A stretch of 5,146 nt of DNA from Bryobacterales bacterium. Lineage in GTDB: Bacteria; Acidobacteriota; Terriglobia; Bryobacterales; Bryobacteraceae. The DNA is taken from assembly GCA_009697495.1 (NCBI GenBank), contig SHUN01000276.1:1-5146 (forward strand). Direction: 5' to 3'. Below the pieces are notes generated by a model, which was not told the origin of the DNA, did no database searches, and was given only the letters and a program-made list of their open reading frames with translations. This document shows positions 4,986 to 5,146 of the stretch, one piece after another; position 1 is the stretch's first letter, and every line of letters begins with the position of its first letter. Made by a program: the position numbers and the translations under genes.

Positions 4986-5146
4986 ATGCTCTGTTTCCTA
5001 ATCGCCATCCTCGCAACCGCCGCCCTCCTCGCCCAGCCAGTCGAATTCAATCGCGACATCCGGCCCATTCTTTCGGATCGCTGCTTCGCCTGTCACGGCC
5101 CCGACGCCGCCAACCGCAAGTCCACACTCCGCCTCGACGGCGAAGC
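4986..5146 (+). CDS. Secreted cytochrome-c domain protein (PSCyt1 type), N-terminal part
   Basis: The first 53 codons of a gene that runs off the right edge. A hydrophobic N-terminus ([17 protein letters not shown]) looks like a signal peptide, probably cleaved after ALLA, though it lacks the usual basic residues. It is followed by [20 protein letters not shown] with a single haem-binding motif C33-F-A-C36-H37, then [14 protein letters not shown]. This is the planctomycete cytochrome c (PSCyt1) signature, usually the first domain of large proteins continuing with DUF1549 and DUF1553. Those domains would lie beyond the window. The role is envelope-located and probably redox-related; no enzymatic function is established that I can cite. 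An in-frame stop at 4968-4970 leaves ATG 4986 as the only normal start. No Shine-Dalgarno is seen. It diverges from the DHDPS-family operon across 83 bases. Confidence 0.85.
   Translation, partial: MLCFLIAILATAALLAQPVEFNRDIRPILSDRCFACHGPDAANRKSTLRLDGE

Overview
The window reads as bacterial chromosome, most likely from an Acidobacteriota genome of the Solibacter/Bryobacter type. The clues are moderate-to-high GC (hand-counted lines run 64-66% in the metabolic genes), many genes with no Shine-Dalgarno sequence, and a right-edge gene encoding the 'planctomycete cytochrome c' signature ([20 protein letters not shown]). That family is greatly expanded in Solibacter-like Acidobacteria, Planctomycetes and Verrucomicrobia, so the phylum is an inference.

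Layout, left to right. Positions 1-910 hold three leftward genes in a tight block: a MntA-like minimal nucleotidyltransferase cut by the left edge (1-287), a second, unrelated-looking nucleotidyltransferase (322-780), and a 62-residue helical protein whose 3' end overlaps the second enzyme's gene by 59 bases (722-910). This block has lower GC (about 53% in 301-900 by hand count) and Shine-Dalgarno-like sequences, unlike the rest. It looks like an acquired toxin-antitoxin-like or defence-like cassette lodged directly behind a metabolic gene. Positions 914-2062 encode a mandelate racemase/enolase-superfamily dehydratase (leftward). Positions 2081-2773 encode a GntR/FCD repressor (rightward, divergent from the dehydratase across only 18 bases). 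Positions 2770-4008 encode an MFS transporter of the anion:cation symporter (hexuronate/galactonate) group, and 4012-4902 a DHDPS/NAL-family Schiff-base enzyme. The last two form a leftward operon with a 3-base gap. From 4986 a rightward gene for a secreted c-type cytochrome (PSCyt1) protein begins and runs off the right edge.

Taken together, 914-4902 is a sugar-acid catabolic locus. The transporter would bring in an aldonate, uronate or aldarate, the enolase-superfamily enzyme would dehydrate it to a 2-keto-3-deoxy acid, and the DHDPS-family enzyme would cleave or further dehydrate that product. The GntR/FCD protein would sense an intermediate. The substrate cannot be read from the sequence. 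Both enzymes depart from textbook active sites: the dehydratase has K-x-Y where K-x-K is classic, and the DHDPS-family protein keeps its Schiff-base lysine but has Gln in place of the catalytic Tyr and lacks the DHDPS Arg. The locus may therefore serve a less common substrate.

No RNA genes, CRISPR array, insertion sequence or long repeat was seen, and no gene-free stretch exceeds 100 bases.
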